DNA of 64,000 nt. Source: an uncultured Oscillospiraceae bacterium. GTDB taxonomy: Bacteria; Bacillota; Clostridia; Oscillospirales; Acutalibacteraceae. Under the pieces are notes generated by a model. It did no database searches and was not told the origin of the DNA. It worked only from the letters and a program-made list of their open reading frames with translations. Made by a program: the position numbers and the translations under genes. Where the stretch lies: the NCBI GenBank assembly GCA_900543395.1, contig UQQT01000006.1, positions 8,412 through 72,411 on the forward strand, read 5' to 3'. Position 1 is the stretch's first letter, and each line of letters starts with the position of its first letter. Shown in pieces: positions 53,501 to 60,683 of the stretch.

Positions 53501-53812
53501 ATACCACGAATTGTTTTTACCGTTCCACGCGGATTCTATAAATAAAAGATCGGGATTAAACGAGTCGATTTCATTCTTCCAGTCGGAGCACGTAAGGGAG
53601 AAGAAATTACATTCGCTCTCAAAATTACCGCGGGTGAAAGCGTCCGCGATTGCGGCGACCTTCAAATCCTTAAGACTTTTTTTATCCGTGTTAAAATAAA
53701 CGGCGTTTTCCTTTTCGTCGAGCGAAACGCCGAATTCGCCGAGCAGCTCTTTAAGCTCTGCCGAACGGCGTTTTAAATATTTTAAAGCCTCGTTGATATT
53801 GTCAGCGGACAT
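50534..53812 (-). CDS. Large multidomain glycosyltransferase (CgeB/GT4-like)
   Basis: 1092 residues. N-terminal third resembles CgeB/spore-maturation glycosyltransferases (DUF3880-like ADYVFTTDID, then GT1-like EIHIAYKGYNYGVNMNS and FARRVFELLASNTITVGN). The middle (about 370-720) holds a degenerate GT2-like start (YSYCETGEEVSNTISSFARQ) and beta-rich sequence. The C-terminal third is a GT-B domain of family 4 type: FVFVSEYLKNTV, VIHNCIDTSLY, and GVSRDEAMSSGLVPVTNAVAAVPEFV with the Glu of the EX7E site. Predicted cytosolic, building a cell-surface glycan exported by the adjacent TagGH-like transporter. Confidence 0.8.
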   Translation of the reverse strand: MSADNINEALKYLKRRSAELKELLGEFGVSLDEKENAVYFNTDKKSLKDLKVAAIADAFTRGNFESECNFFSLTCSDWKNEIDSFNPDLLFIESAWNGKNNSWYKKIANGSKELYELSEYCRSKRIPIVFWNKEDPVFTDVFMSAASCADYVFTTDIDCVAKYKKSLNSDNVYLLHFSAQPRVHNPLEMHVRKDKFCFAGAYYHKYKERCRVFDDFADVFESTKGLEIFDRNFKNPRPEHAFPARYNKMILGSLSPDEIHIAYKGYNYGVNMNSVNASQSMFARRVFELLASNTITVGNYSRGQRNFFGDLTISTDNSNELKRHLDKYCCDEESTRKFRLAGLRTVLSYHLCEDRLGYIAGIVFGRDMKKKLPGITLYSYCETGEEVSNTISSFARQTYKNARLYIITDVDFTESDERVKRIGTDEASSAEFPVNGFIAAMNPRDFYGENYLYDLVLSVRYSSLDGFGKADTYKNENGEVSIASRENTYRECSSFNSNAGIVRPSAVKCDVLSFAKGVKLDGKFLCTDEFNYCENGGQSCEKCGDMFIADKGIELHKLEKLAENIKPGEDDSIYINYGPVELNNAFRKYTNKKVLYFAADGKTGVDSKMSEGEKSEPVIAKELKLSEHGIQNNISIVCACAGDLAVNIKCDVLDSSKRVITSEVSTDMPFLSADIPAGGEYVNISLVITGSGNTEISSVRIGSDINIYEDMPFVSRNDTLVLAPAYPSYDDLYKYMYIHRRLKAYKNYAYPADAAAIGADVKAEFREYDGIDVVSGNADRLVSILENSNIKNIFIHFLDPYIWSIIKPYTDSFNIFIWSHGFDIQPWFRRKYNFETDRELEKAKEQSAVREKMWREVFECSKTDNIHFVFVSEYLKNTVGEDYGVEFTDKNSSVIHNCIDTSLYSYEKKPKEQRFKILAVKSFANNNYANDVMTKAIAELSKYDEFKDMTFDIFGDGEKFDITYSALKRYKNVNMNRRYLSPYDIADEHKTHGIFLCTTRMDTQGVSRDEAMSSGLVPVTNAVAAVPEFVDDNCGILAGAEDYKGIADGILRLVRDEKLFEKMSENAAKHVREISSVESEVPKELGLIAIGC

Positions 53813-53821
53813 AATTCTCCC

Positions 53822-54109
53822 TCACTTTGAAAAACGCAGAATCACGTTTTTATACTTTCTGTAAACGTTCAAAAGGCGCGAACCGATAAAATTATTCTCA
53901 ATCAAAGAGAATTTTCTCTTGAAATTATCGTTTTCGACCTTTAACGAATTTATCTGAACCTCATATCGGCGCAGATCCTTTTTAACGGACGATAAAACTG
54001 CCGTCTGATTTTCGATATCAGAATAACACTGTTTGAGTTCGGCAAGCAAACGGGCATTATCCTCTTTTAATTTTTCTATTTCAATATTGTTTTCTGCCGT
54101 GGTTTCCAT
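53822..54109 (-). CDS. Small coiled-coil protein of the glycan operon
   Basis: 95 residues, GGGAGA ribosome binding site. Residues 8-70 are an unbroken heptad pattern (EIEKLKEDNARLLAELKQ, INSLKVENDNFKRKF); the C-terminus is basic (NVYRKYKNVILRF). Similar coiled-coil stubs are often fused to glycosyltransferases of rhamnan/teichoic acid loci, so it may dock the neighbouring 1092-residue enzyme (inference). Sits 9 bp before that gene and 14 bp after tagH. Confidence 0.7.
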   Translation of the reverse strand: METTAENNIEIEKLKEDNARLLAELKQCYSDIENQTAVLSSVKKDLRRYEVQINSLKVENDNFKRKFSLIENNFIGSRLLNVYRKYKNVILRFSK

Positions 54110-54123
54110 ATATGTCTCTCCCG

Positions 54124-54945
54124 TCAGCGAAGATATTTATTCTGATAAAATTCAAGCTCGGGCTGAGCGTACGCGCGTTCCTCATTCGTCATTCCGGCGT
54201 ACTCCCTTGCGAATCCGCAGTACGGAACGATAATGCTCTTAGGCTCGCCGTCGCCTATTACTCTGCCCCTGTTTATCCATATAACCCTGTCGCAGAACGT
54301 CTCCATCTGATTCGTCGCGTGGCTTACGAAAACTATCGTCTTGCCCTTGTTTTTAAATTCGTTTATCTTGTCAAGACACTTGTCCGAAAAGCTGTTGTCG
54401 CCTACGCTCAAAGCCTCGTCGATAATTAAAATGTCGGGATCCATATGAACGCTTATCGCAAATCCGAGTCTCGAAACCATGCCGGACGAATACGTTTTAA
54501 CGGGCTGATTTATATAAATTCCTATATCCGCAAAGTCGATTATTTCCTTTTCGATTTCGTTTATTTCGCTGTTGGAAAGCCCCATCAGCAGGCATTTAAA
54601 GCGTATATTGTCTATACCCGTCAGCGCGGGGCGCATGCCCGAGGACGCGGCGAGCATATTGACCTCGCCCTTGACTCTGATTCTGCCCTCGGTAGGCTGC
54701 GTTATGCCCGTAATCATGGATGCTATCGTCGACTTTCCGCTGCCGTTGAGTCCGATAAGACCGACGACCTCGCCCTGTCTTAGTATAAAATTAACGTCGT
54801 CGACGGCTCTGTACGTTTTGATTTTCGAATTGTTTAGGAAAAGCCCCTTGAGCTTATCGGAAAACGAGGAATAGAGCGTATAATCCTTTGACACGTGAGA
54901 AAACGAGACGACGGGTCTCGGCATAAAATTCTGAGCAAACGACAT
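54124..54945 (-). CDS. tagH: TagH/Wzt-like polysaccharide ABC exporter ATPase
   Basis: 273 residues. Walker A GLNGSGKST (65-73), signature TYSSGMVSRLGFAISV and Walker B ILIIDEALSVGD are the TagH/Wzt/RfbB pattern. The N-terminal ASHVSKDYTLYSS-like segment (FSHVSKDYTLYSSFSDKLK) contains the family gate helix. It lacks the long C-terminal carbohydrate-binding domain of some Wzt proteins, as in TagH-short forms. Works with the upstream TagG-like permease to export a teichoic-acid-like or rhamnan-type polymer. RBS AAGGGGGA. Confidence 0.92.
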   Translation of the reverse strand: MSFAQNFMPRPVVSFSHVSKDYTLYSSFSDKLKGLFLNNSKIKTYRAVDDVNFILRQGEVVGLIGLNGSGKSTIASMITGITQPTEGRIRVKGEVNMLAASSGMRPALTGIDNIRFKCLLMGLSNSEINEIEKEIIDFADIGIYINQPVKTYSSGMVSRLGFAISVHMDPDILIIDEALSVGDNSFSDKCLDKINEFKNKGKTIVFVSHATNQMETFCDRVIWINRGRVIGDGEPKSIIVPYCGFAREYAGMTNEERAYAQPELEFYQNKYLR

Positions 54946-54957
54946 TCTTATTCCCCC

Positions 54958-55770
54958 TTAAAGCAAATCTATGAATTTACGTCTTAACTTAGTGTGCAGA
55001 AGGCATCCGGCAACGAACATTACAATCGACAAAGCCCAAAAGATAATGCCGTTCGTCAGCGGAAGAAGCAATGATTCCGAATAAAAAAACGCGTTTCTGT
55101 AACCGTTTATAATATACGCAAACGGGTTTATCATCATAATAATTCTGATAGCCTCGTTCGACTCGTCGGGATTCCACATGGCGGGAGAGATGAAGAACAG
55201 CATTCTTATTACAAACGAAAAAATGTTGTGATAATCCCTGAATATAACCGTAATCGACGAGCCTATCAGCGCGTACGATATTAAAAAGAATACGGCGGCA
55301 AACATATAATATAATAACTGCCAGATCTGACTGCCTATATGAACTCCGCTTGCGGCGACGATTATAAACGCGATTATGACGGATATGAAATGAGTTATCA
55401 GATTCGTAACAACCGTCTTGACGGGTACTACCGCCATGGGGAACGTCATTCGTTTTAAGACGGATGAAAACGAGAGTATCGACATATCGGACTCAAGCAT
55501 GCACGTGCTCATAAAGAACCACGGCACGATTCCGACTATCAGCCATATAATATAAGGCACGCCGCCGATGTCCGCACCCTGTCTCAATCCGACGGCGAAC
55601 ACGAACCAGTATATAAGTATCTGTAACGCGGGGTTTAAAAAGTTCCAGAGAAATCCGAGAACCGTTCCTCCGTTTTTATTTTTCAAGTCATAGACCGCGA
55701 GACGGAAAAGACGTTTGCGGTTAGTCCGATTCTCGCTTACCACCGTTCTTATTGATTTTATAAGTCCCAT
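54958..55770 (-). CDS. tagG: TagG/Wzm-like polysaccharide ABC exporter permease
   Basis: 270 residues from the ATG at 55770 (GAGG 7 nt upstream; in-frame GTG/TTG codons earlier lack spacing). ABC-2 permease with a basic N-terminal amphipathic region (SENRTNRKRLFRLAVYDLKNK, in part) and six membrane segments; LGFLWNFLNPALQILIYW, FFISPAMWNP and INPFAYIINGYRNAFFY are typical of TagG/Wzm. First gene of a four-gene operon with tagH, the coiled-coil protein and the glycosyltransferase. Confidence 0.92.
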   Translation of the reverse strand: MGLIKSIRTVVSENRTNRKRLFRLAVYDLKNKNGGTVLGFLWNFLNPALQILIYWFVFAVGLRQGADIGGVPYIIWLIVGIVPWFFMSTCMLESDMSILSFSSVLKRMTFPMAVVPVKTVVTNLITHFISVIIAFIIVAASGVHIGSQIWQLLYYMFAAVFFLISYALIGSSITVIFRDYHNIFSFVIRMLFFISPAMWNPDESNEAIRIIMMINPFAYIINGYRNAFFYSESLLLPLTNGIIFWALSIVMFVAGCLLHTKLRRKFIDLL

Positions 55771-55818
55771 ATGAAAACCTCGTTTCAACACAAATAAACT
55801 ATACCGAGCTAAGATAAT

Positions 55819-55847
55819 ATTATATATAATACAATTTTTATTGTCAA
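55819..55847 (-). promoter_or_regulatory. Perfect sigma-A promoter of the glycan export operon
   Basis: Minus strand TTGACA (55847-55842), 17 bp, TATAAT (55824-55819). Confidence 0.88.
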
Positions 55848-55992
55848 GAATTCAACAGATATCCCCCCTGTTTATATTTTTTTATTGAAATGTTAGAATA
55901 TTCTTAAAAGCTTCATTCATTAAGAGAATAAATATTTGTAATACATATGTTATCATCATTCTGCAAAATAAAAGACAATCGAGGACAAACCG

Positions 55993-56745
55993 ATGAAAAA
56001 CTACATTTCCCGTATTATGAAGAACGTATCGAAGGCAGAGCTTATCTACTGGTGGATATTAAGAGCGCTGATGATATACGGCATTTTAAAGAGTCTTATT
56101 TTCGGCGACAAATACTTAGGCTCGTCGCAGCCTTTGCAGATGGCGGCGAATCTCGTCGGTATGTTCGCGTACGAAATCGCGCAGGCTCTGCCCGGAAACA
56201 ACAGGCTTAAATATTTTTCTCCCTACTTTCAGAACATAACGGTTCTCGGATTCTTCCTCGGCTCGTTCTGCGGAGCGTATCTCAACTTTTATTATTCCGT
56301 TCCGTTTTTCGACAAAGCGCTTCACGCGTTCGGCACCGCGGAGGCTGTTTTCATAGGCTATGAGTACGTCGGAGCCACGCAGTTAAAGCGCAAGGTCACC
56401 TGCGACCCGGAAATCGCCGTGCTGTGCGCGCTCGGACTCGCTTTCATAATCTCGACGGCGTGGGAGCTTTTCGAATTCTCATATGACCAGATAGCCGGCG
56501 GAGACGCTCAGCACTGGAGCTATCAGAACGCCCTTGCCGCCGCAGGCGGAGACCCGTCCAAAATATTCAACCTTTTTGACCCGAAGGATCCGTCGAGATT
56601 CGCGCTTATGGACACTATGGGCGACATCATAATGAACTTCGCGGGCGGAATACCGATGTATATAATTTTGAGAATCAAGCCCTACCTCCACTCGAAAAAA
56701 AGAAATATAAATCTCGAAATCGAGGAAATGAAAAAAGCGCAGTAA
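55993..56745 (+). CDS. YjdF/DUF2238-like membrane protein
   Basis: 250 residues with about six hydrophobic segments. Conserved polar residues lie in membrane regions: PFFDKALHAFGTAEAVFIGYE, STAWELFEFSYDQ and LMDTMGDIIMNFAGGI, the signature of the DUF2238/YjdF family of inner-membrane proteins. Function unknown. Divergent from the glycan operon; no good RBS is obvious (CGAGGA about 9 nt upstream). Confidence 0.82.
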   Translation: MKNYISRIMKNVSKAELIYWWILRALMIYGILKSLIFGDKYLGSSQPLQMAANLVGMFAYEIAQALPGNNRLKYFSPYFQNITVLGFFLGSFCGAYLNFYYSVPFFDKALHAFGTAEAVFIGYEYVGATQLKRKVTCDPEIAVLCALGLAFIISTAWELFEFSYDQIAGGDAQHWSYQNALAAAGGDPSKIFNLFDPKDPSRFALMDTMGDIIMNFAGGIPMYIILRIKPYLHSKKRNINLEIEEMKKAQ

Positions 56746-56797
56746 ACGGCAGTGTGCGGTGCTCAGTGTAAGATAATAAAAAAACGCTCGGCGGGTG

Positions 56798-56826
56798 TTG
56801 ACAAACTCCTGCCGGGCGAATATAAT
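56798..56826 (+). promoter_or_regulatory. Perfect sigma-A promoter of the antisense RNA
   Basis: TTGACA (56798-56803), 17 bp, TATAAT (56821-56826). The -35 box lies in the loop of a larger imperfect palindrome (about 56786-56819) whose minus-strand reading ends in seven T and may terminate the opposing transcript. Confidence 0.88.
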
Positions 56827-56907
56827 AAAAGTACGGGGAGCTGCCGCAGAGACGGTTTTCCCTACTTATTGGTTATAGTAACCGCCGGTTGGGGAACAGG
56901 GCGGTTA

Positions 56908-56976
56908 TTATTTTGCCATATAAAGGACTATTACAATTATCATAACTGCTGTTATGTAAATTAACAATTCCGTCAT
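56908..56976 (-). CDS. 22-residue hydrophobic peptide, candidate type I toxin
   Basis: Short gene with ATG at 56976 and AGGGGGTGG ribosome binding site 8 nt upstream, ending TAA at 56908. The product is a single transmembrane helix: polar start MTELLIY, an Ile/Val core with ITAVMIIVIVLY, and a short MAK end. The form matches membrane-damaging peptides of type I toxin-antitoxin loci (Fst, TxpA, BsrG groups), though the sequence belongs to none I can name. A 7-bp hairpin (AAGAGGG / CCCTCTT, 56998-57017) lies just before the RBS, as in leader-controlled toxins. Confidence 0.7.
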   Translation of the reverse strand: MTELLIYITAVMIIVIVLYMAK

Positions 56977-57063
56977 TGACACCACCCCCTTTATTTAAAG
57001 AGGGCGAATACCCTCTTATGATAAAAAGGGTAAAACCGCCTGCCGTTTTATGACAGCTCCGAG

Positions 57064-57093
57064 GTCCGCAAAACATATTGCGGACTTTTTTTT
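57064..57093 (+). terminator. Terminator of the antisense RNA
   Basis: Perfect 8-bp stem GTCCGCAA / TTGCGGAC followed by eight T residues. Confidence 0.9.
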
Positions 57094-57122
57094 ATTTTAC
57101 CGCAATAAACTTTTTTTGTAAA
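57094..57122 (-). promoter_or_regulatory. Promoter of the 22-aa peptide gene
   Basis: Minus strand TTTACA (57122-57117), 17 bp, TAAAAT (57099-57094). Weaker than the opposing antisense promoter, as expected when the antitoxin RNA must be in excess. Confidence 0.7.
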
Positions 57123-57153
57123 CAGTTTTCTATTAAAAAATAAATAATCCGTC

Positions 57154-57192
57154 AAAAAGCAGACTGCAAGTTGTATGCAATCTGCTTTTTTT
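57154..57192 (-). terminator. Terminator of the 63721-57263 operon
   Basis: GCAGATTGCA pairs with TGCAGTCTGC (one U-G) on the minus strand; T residues follow from the A-run 57154-57158. Confidence 0.75.
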
Positions 57193-57227
57193 ACACTGTT
57201 TTTACCGAGTGCTAAAACTTCTTACTT

Positions 57228-57262
57228 CAATAATTTACCGAATTAAACAAGGCAAATTATTG
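57228..57262. repeat. Palindromic repeat of the AATTTACC/GGTAAATT family
   Basis: CAATAATTTACCG ... GGCAAATTATTG directly after the CPBP gene stop, same family and same position relative to a gene end as 39305-39336. Confidence 0.6.
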
Positions 57263-58360
57263 CTATCTGCTCATCATCGACACCGTTTCGATACAAACGG
57301 CGGCAAACGCCGCTATCATGCCGGGGTTTAGAAGATACGCCGATACAAGATTTCCGTTGGAAACCTTTGCAGAGCCGGGCGCATACGCGGGGATAAAGTT
57401 TCTTCCGCTGTTGACGGCAAGAGATTTACGAAGTCTCGGCGTTTTATCCGACGTAAAGTATTTATACGCGACAATCGCGGCGGCGAGAATCACACCGTAG
57501 AAAACGAGTGACGAAATATACATTACCGCACTGCTCTCCTGTCCGTAACGCGAATATCCGAGTGAAACAACGAGAGAGTACGTATTGTTGAGCGCGTGAA
57601 GAAGAATCGCAGTCCACAAAGACTCCGTTATGCACACGACATAGCCGAGCGCGATACCCGCGATAAACGCGAACGGAATCTGCGCCAGATTACAGTGAAG
57701 CAGTCCGAAAACGAGCGACGACATCAGTATCGCAAACATATCTCCGTATTTACGAAGAGGCTGCATAATGACTCCGCGCATTACCGACTCCTCGATAAGA
57801 GCGGGTACTATCGCAGTACGAAGCACGTATAAAAGCATGTCGAGCGCGTTGTCCGGAGACGCGGCAATCGCCGCCGACGCGTCCCGGCTTGCCTGATAAA
57901 CGGAATCGGAAGCCATGGCGATTATCGAGGTAAATATATCGCCTACGAAGCATACGCCCAGTCCCATTACGACAAGAGGGATAAAGTATTTAGAATTAAC
58001 AGGCTTAGAATACGGTATCGGATTATCATAATACTTCCGACCCATTACGAATCTCATAACAAGAAACGGCGCGCCTACCGCGATAATCGAGTAGACTATT
58101 TCCATTATGAATCCCAATGTATCCGCCGAAGGAAAGAAATTCACCGCTGACGAACGGCTTAAATATGCCATAACACTGCTGAAAAGCGTTCCTGTAATTA
58201 TATATCCGAGTATAGCCAGTCCCGAAGCGAGTCCGAGCATGCGTATTTTTCGCTTCTGAGCGTCCCATGCCGTCGGGTCGATATAATGCGGATATTTCAT
58301 CCTACCCGACGGAAAACCGCCGGGATTGTAATTGCTGCCGGGATAATAACCGTTATCCAT
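57263..58360 (-). CDS. CPBP-family intramembrane metalloprotease
   Basis: 365 residues from the ATG at 58360 (GAGG 8 nt before). Soluble Pro/Gly/Tyr-rich N-terminus of about 40 residues, then about eight membrane segments. The CAAX/bacteriocin-processing motifs are PALIEESVMRGVI (EExxxR), FGLLHCN and LLHALNNTYS with the metal-binding His residues. Members process prenylated proteins in eukaryotes and give bacteriocin immunity or regulate signalling in bacteria; the substrate here is unknown. The gene follows the isomerase stop by 10 bp. Confidence 0.9.
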   Translation of the reverse strand: MDNGYYPGSNYNPGGFPSGRMKYPHYIDPTAWDAQKRKIRMLGLASGLAILGYIITGTLFSSVMAYLSRSSAVNFFPSADTLGFIMEIVYSIIAVGAPFLVMRFVMGRKYYDNPIPYSKPVNSKYFIPLVVMGLGVCFVGDIFTSIIAMASDSVYQASRDASAAIAASPDNALDMLLYVLRTAIVPALIEESVMRGVIMQPLRKYGDMFAILMSSLVFGLLHCNLAQIPFAFIAGIALGYVVCITESLWTAILLHALNNTYSLVVSLGYSRYGQESSAVMYISSLVFYGVILAAAIVAYKYFTSDKTPRLRKSLAVNSGRNFIPAYAPGSAKVSNGNLVSAYLLNPGMIAAFAAVCIETVSMMSR

Positions 58361-58370
58361 GCCGTGCACC

Positions 58371-59234
58371 TCATTTTATTTCGGAAAGCACCTCGTGCAG
58401 AGCCGACGCGGCGGCGTTGAACGCGTCGCGGTTGGTCGGGTAAGTGTAGTCGACTTTGAGCTTATGAATCGTACCGCCCGATTTTTCGAGATTTTCGAGT
58501 CCGTCAAAAACCTTCAGATGCGGTTCGAGGGTGAGGAAATGCTTTCCGTCTTTCTTATTGAATTCGGTAAGGAGTTCTTTTATATGACCGTCGCCGAGTC
58601 CGGGAGGCGTTACGCTGCCGTCCGAATATCTCGCGTCCTTTACGTGCATATACTCGATATAATCCTTAAGAAGCGAATATGCGGGGAGAATATCGACTCC
58701 GCACTGAATGAAGTTCGCGGGGTCGAATATACCCTTTATTTTGCCCTTAAATGTCGTGAGTATATCCCTGCACCTGTCCTCGGTGTCGCCGTAGATATCC
58801 TTTTCGTTCTCGTGACAGCAGTATACCCCGCACGAAAGAGAATAATCCGCCATTTTTTCGAGTCTTTCGAAAACGGGATCTCTCGCTTCCTCTGCGGTAT
58901 ATCCGTCATAGTAAAAGCTGAACATACGTATATATTGAGTTCCCAGTATGCACGCATTCTCTACCGTCTGCTTAAATTTTTCCATATGAACATTGAAATC
59001 ATCTTTAAGCTGAATCTTTCCGAACGGCGAGCCTATCGCGGAAACGCCGATTCCGCTGCCGTCAAGAATTTTTTTAAGCTCCTTTGCCTGAGCGGACGAA
59101 TAGTCGGCTATATTAACGCCGTCAATGCCTCTGGGCTCTATATGCATAATGGAATTTGCTTTTAATGCGTCTATCTGCTCGTAAATCGTATTTCCGCCCT
59201 CGTCGGCGAACGCGGAAAGTATGAATTCTGCCAT
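58371..59234 (-). CDS. Sugar phosphate isomerase/epimerase (xylose isomerase-like TIM barrel)
   Basis: 287 residues. TIM-barrel pattern of the AP-endonuclease-2/xylose-isomerase superfamily: IEPRGIDGVNIADY, GVYCCHENEKDIYGD, GIFDPANFIQCG, EYMHVKDARY and HFLTLEPHLKVF, with His/Glu/Asp metal ligands. Likely acts on a sugar or inositol derivative. RBS GGGGAGA. It follows glgA by 23 bp; a distant relative opens the same operon (62870-63721). Confidence 0.85.
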   Translation of the reverse strand: MAEFILSAFADEGGNTIYEQIDALKANSIMHIEPRGIDGVNIADYSSAQAKELKKILDGSGIGVSAIGSPFGKIQLKDDFNVHMEKFKQTVENACILGTQYIRMFSFYYDGYTAEEARDPVFERLEKMADYSLSCGVYCCHENEKDIYGDTEDRCRDILTTFKGKIKGIFDPANFIQCGVDILPAYSLLKDYIEYMHVKDARYSDGSVTPPGLGDGHIKELLTEFNKKDGKHFLTLEPHLKVFDGLENLEKSGGTIHKLKVDYTYPTNRDAFNAAASALHEVLSEIK

Positions 59235-59257
59235 TTTAATTTCTCCCCGATTTTTAA

Positions 59258-60682
59258 TTATCCTTTGATAAGCTCTTTATACATCTTTATGTATTCGTTT
59301 GCCGATTTAGCCCATGAGCAGTCGCACGACATTGCACGCTTAACGAGTATCTGCCAGCCGTCGTGATCCGCGTAGCCCTCGAACGCGCGTCTTAACGCGT
59401 GCATCATATCGTGAGCGTTGTACGTCGGGAACGTAAAGCCGTTGCCCTCGCCCAGACCGCTGTCGAATACGGTGTCTCTCAATCCGCCTGTTTCGCGTAC
59501 TACCGGTATCGAGCCGTAACGAAGCGCAATCATCTGCGAAAGTCCGCAGGGCTCGCTCTTGGACGGCATTAAGAATATATCCGAGCCTGCATATATCTTT
59601 GAAGCAAGGTCGGGTCTGAACGCAAGAGTAAGACTTACTCTGCCGGGATATCTCGAAGCGATATCCTTAAAGAACGACTCAAACTGCCACTCGCCCGTAC
59701 CGAGAATTATAAACTGCGCGTCCGATGTGCAGATTATCTCCTCGAGAACAGCCTTCACGAGGTCGAAGCCCTTATGAGCCACAAGTCTTGAAACCATAGC
59801 GACAACGGGAACGTCGGGCTTTACTTCAAGTCCGAATTCCTTTTGCATCATGGCTTTGTTCTTTGCTTTATTCTTAGGCTTATCGGCGGAATAATGGGCG
59901 TAAATATCCTTATCCGTTGCGGGATCGTACATATCATAGCCGATACCGTTTAAAATACCCTGTAATTTCCACGATCTTTCGTTTAAAATCGTATCGAGTC
60001 CGTGCGAATACCACGGGTCGAGAATCTCCTTTGCGTACGACGGGCTTACGGTCGTGACCTTATTTGCGGCCTCAATCGCGCCCTTCATGAAATTGATGCA
60101 TCCGTCGTATTCGAGCAGTCTTCTGTCGTTTTCGCTCAAACCGATAACGTCCTCTAAAAGCTCGTTGCCGTACTTGCCCTGATACTGAATGTTGTGAATC
60201 GTGAATACGGTTTTGATATTCTCATAGCCGGGCATCGTCGCGTAAATCGCGCTGTAATAAACGGGAACGAGAGCCGTCTGCCAGTCGTTGCAGTGAATAA
60301 TGTCGGGCTTAAAATCTATAAACGGTATGATTTCAAGCACCGCGCGTGAGAAGAACGCAAATCTCTCCGCATCGTCGTAATGACCGTAAATTCCCTCACG
60401 CTTGAAATAATACTGATTGTCAAGGAAATAATATACGACGCCGTTTCTGCGAAGCTCGAAAATACCGCAATACTGACGTCTCCACGCTACGGGGACGGAG
60501 ATATGAGTTATAAACTTCATTTCGTCCTTATACTCCTGCTTAATGCCGTCGTACAGAGGCATTACGACTCTGCATCCGACAAGACGTTTTCTCAAAGCCT
60601 GCGGAAGGCTTCCGGCAACGTCTCCGAGACCGCCCGAAGCCAAAAACGGCTTACATTCGCTGACTGCATACAATACTTTCAT
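59258..60682 (-). CDS. glgA: Glycogen synthase GlgA (GT5)
   Basis: Transfers glucose from ADP-glucose to alpha-1,4-glucan. 474 residues from the ATG at 60682 (AAGGAGAG 8 nt upstream). Opens MKVLYAVSECKPFLASGGLGDVAGSLP, in which ASGGLGDV is the ADP-glucose loop (Ser in place of the Lys/Thr of E. coli, common in clostridia); the C-terminal half has MVSRLVAHKGFDLV and PSKSEPCGLSQMIALRYG with the Glu of the retaining site. The other glg genes are absent. One base separates its start from the soj stop. Confidence 0.95.
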   Translation of the reverse strand: MKVLYAVSECKPFLASGGLGDVAGSLPQALRKRLVGCRVVMPLYDGIKQEYKDEMKFITHISVPVAWRRQYCGIFELRRNGVVYYFLDNQYYFKREGIYGHYDDAERFAFFSRAVLEIIPFIDFKPDIIHCNDWQTALVPVYYSAIYATMPGYENIKTVFTIHNIQYQGKYGNELLEDVIGLSENDRRLLEYDGCINFMKGAIEAANKVTTVSPSYAKEILDPWYSHGLDTILNERSWKLQGILNGIGYDMYDPATDKDIYAHYSADKPKNKAKNKAMMQKEFGLEVKPDVPVVAMVSRLVAHKGFDLVKAVLEEIICTSDAQFIILGTGEWQFESFFKDIASRYPGRVSLTLAFRPDLASKIYAGSDIFLMPSKSEPCGLSQMIALRYGSIPVVRETGGLRDTVFDSGLGEGNGFTFPTYNAHDMMHALRRAFEGYADHDGWQILVKRAMSCDCSWAKSANEYIKMYKELIKG

Positions 60683-60683
60683 T

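Larger units (their letters stand above)
56833..57093 (+). ncRNA. Antisense RNA covering the 22-aa peptide gene (candidate type I antitoxin)
   Basis: Bounded by a perfect promoter and a perfect intrinsic terminator, about 260 nt, with no convincing reading frame on this strand. It contains GTAACCGCC / GGCGGTTAT and GGGGAGCTGCC-type hairpins and is fully complementary to the minus-strand peptide mRNA, including its RBS. Confidence 0.7.

Noticed and set aside
56752..56964. 70-residue plus-strand ORF within the antisense RNA
   Set aside because: It begins before the promoter at 56798, has no RBS, and its sequence is the complement of terminator hairpins and the peptide gene.
57205..57216. CIRCE (HrcA) operator suggested by GAGTGCTAA near 57208
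   Set aside because: Only one half-site; the TTAGCACTC arm is absent and no heat-shock gene follows.
58359..59165. 268-residue open frame opposite the sugar isomerase
   Set aside because: Shadow frame; the minus-strand product has clear TIM-barrel metal motifs.
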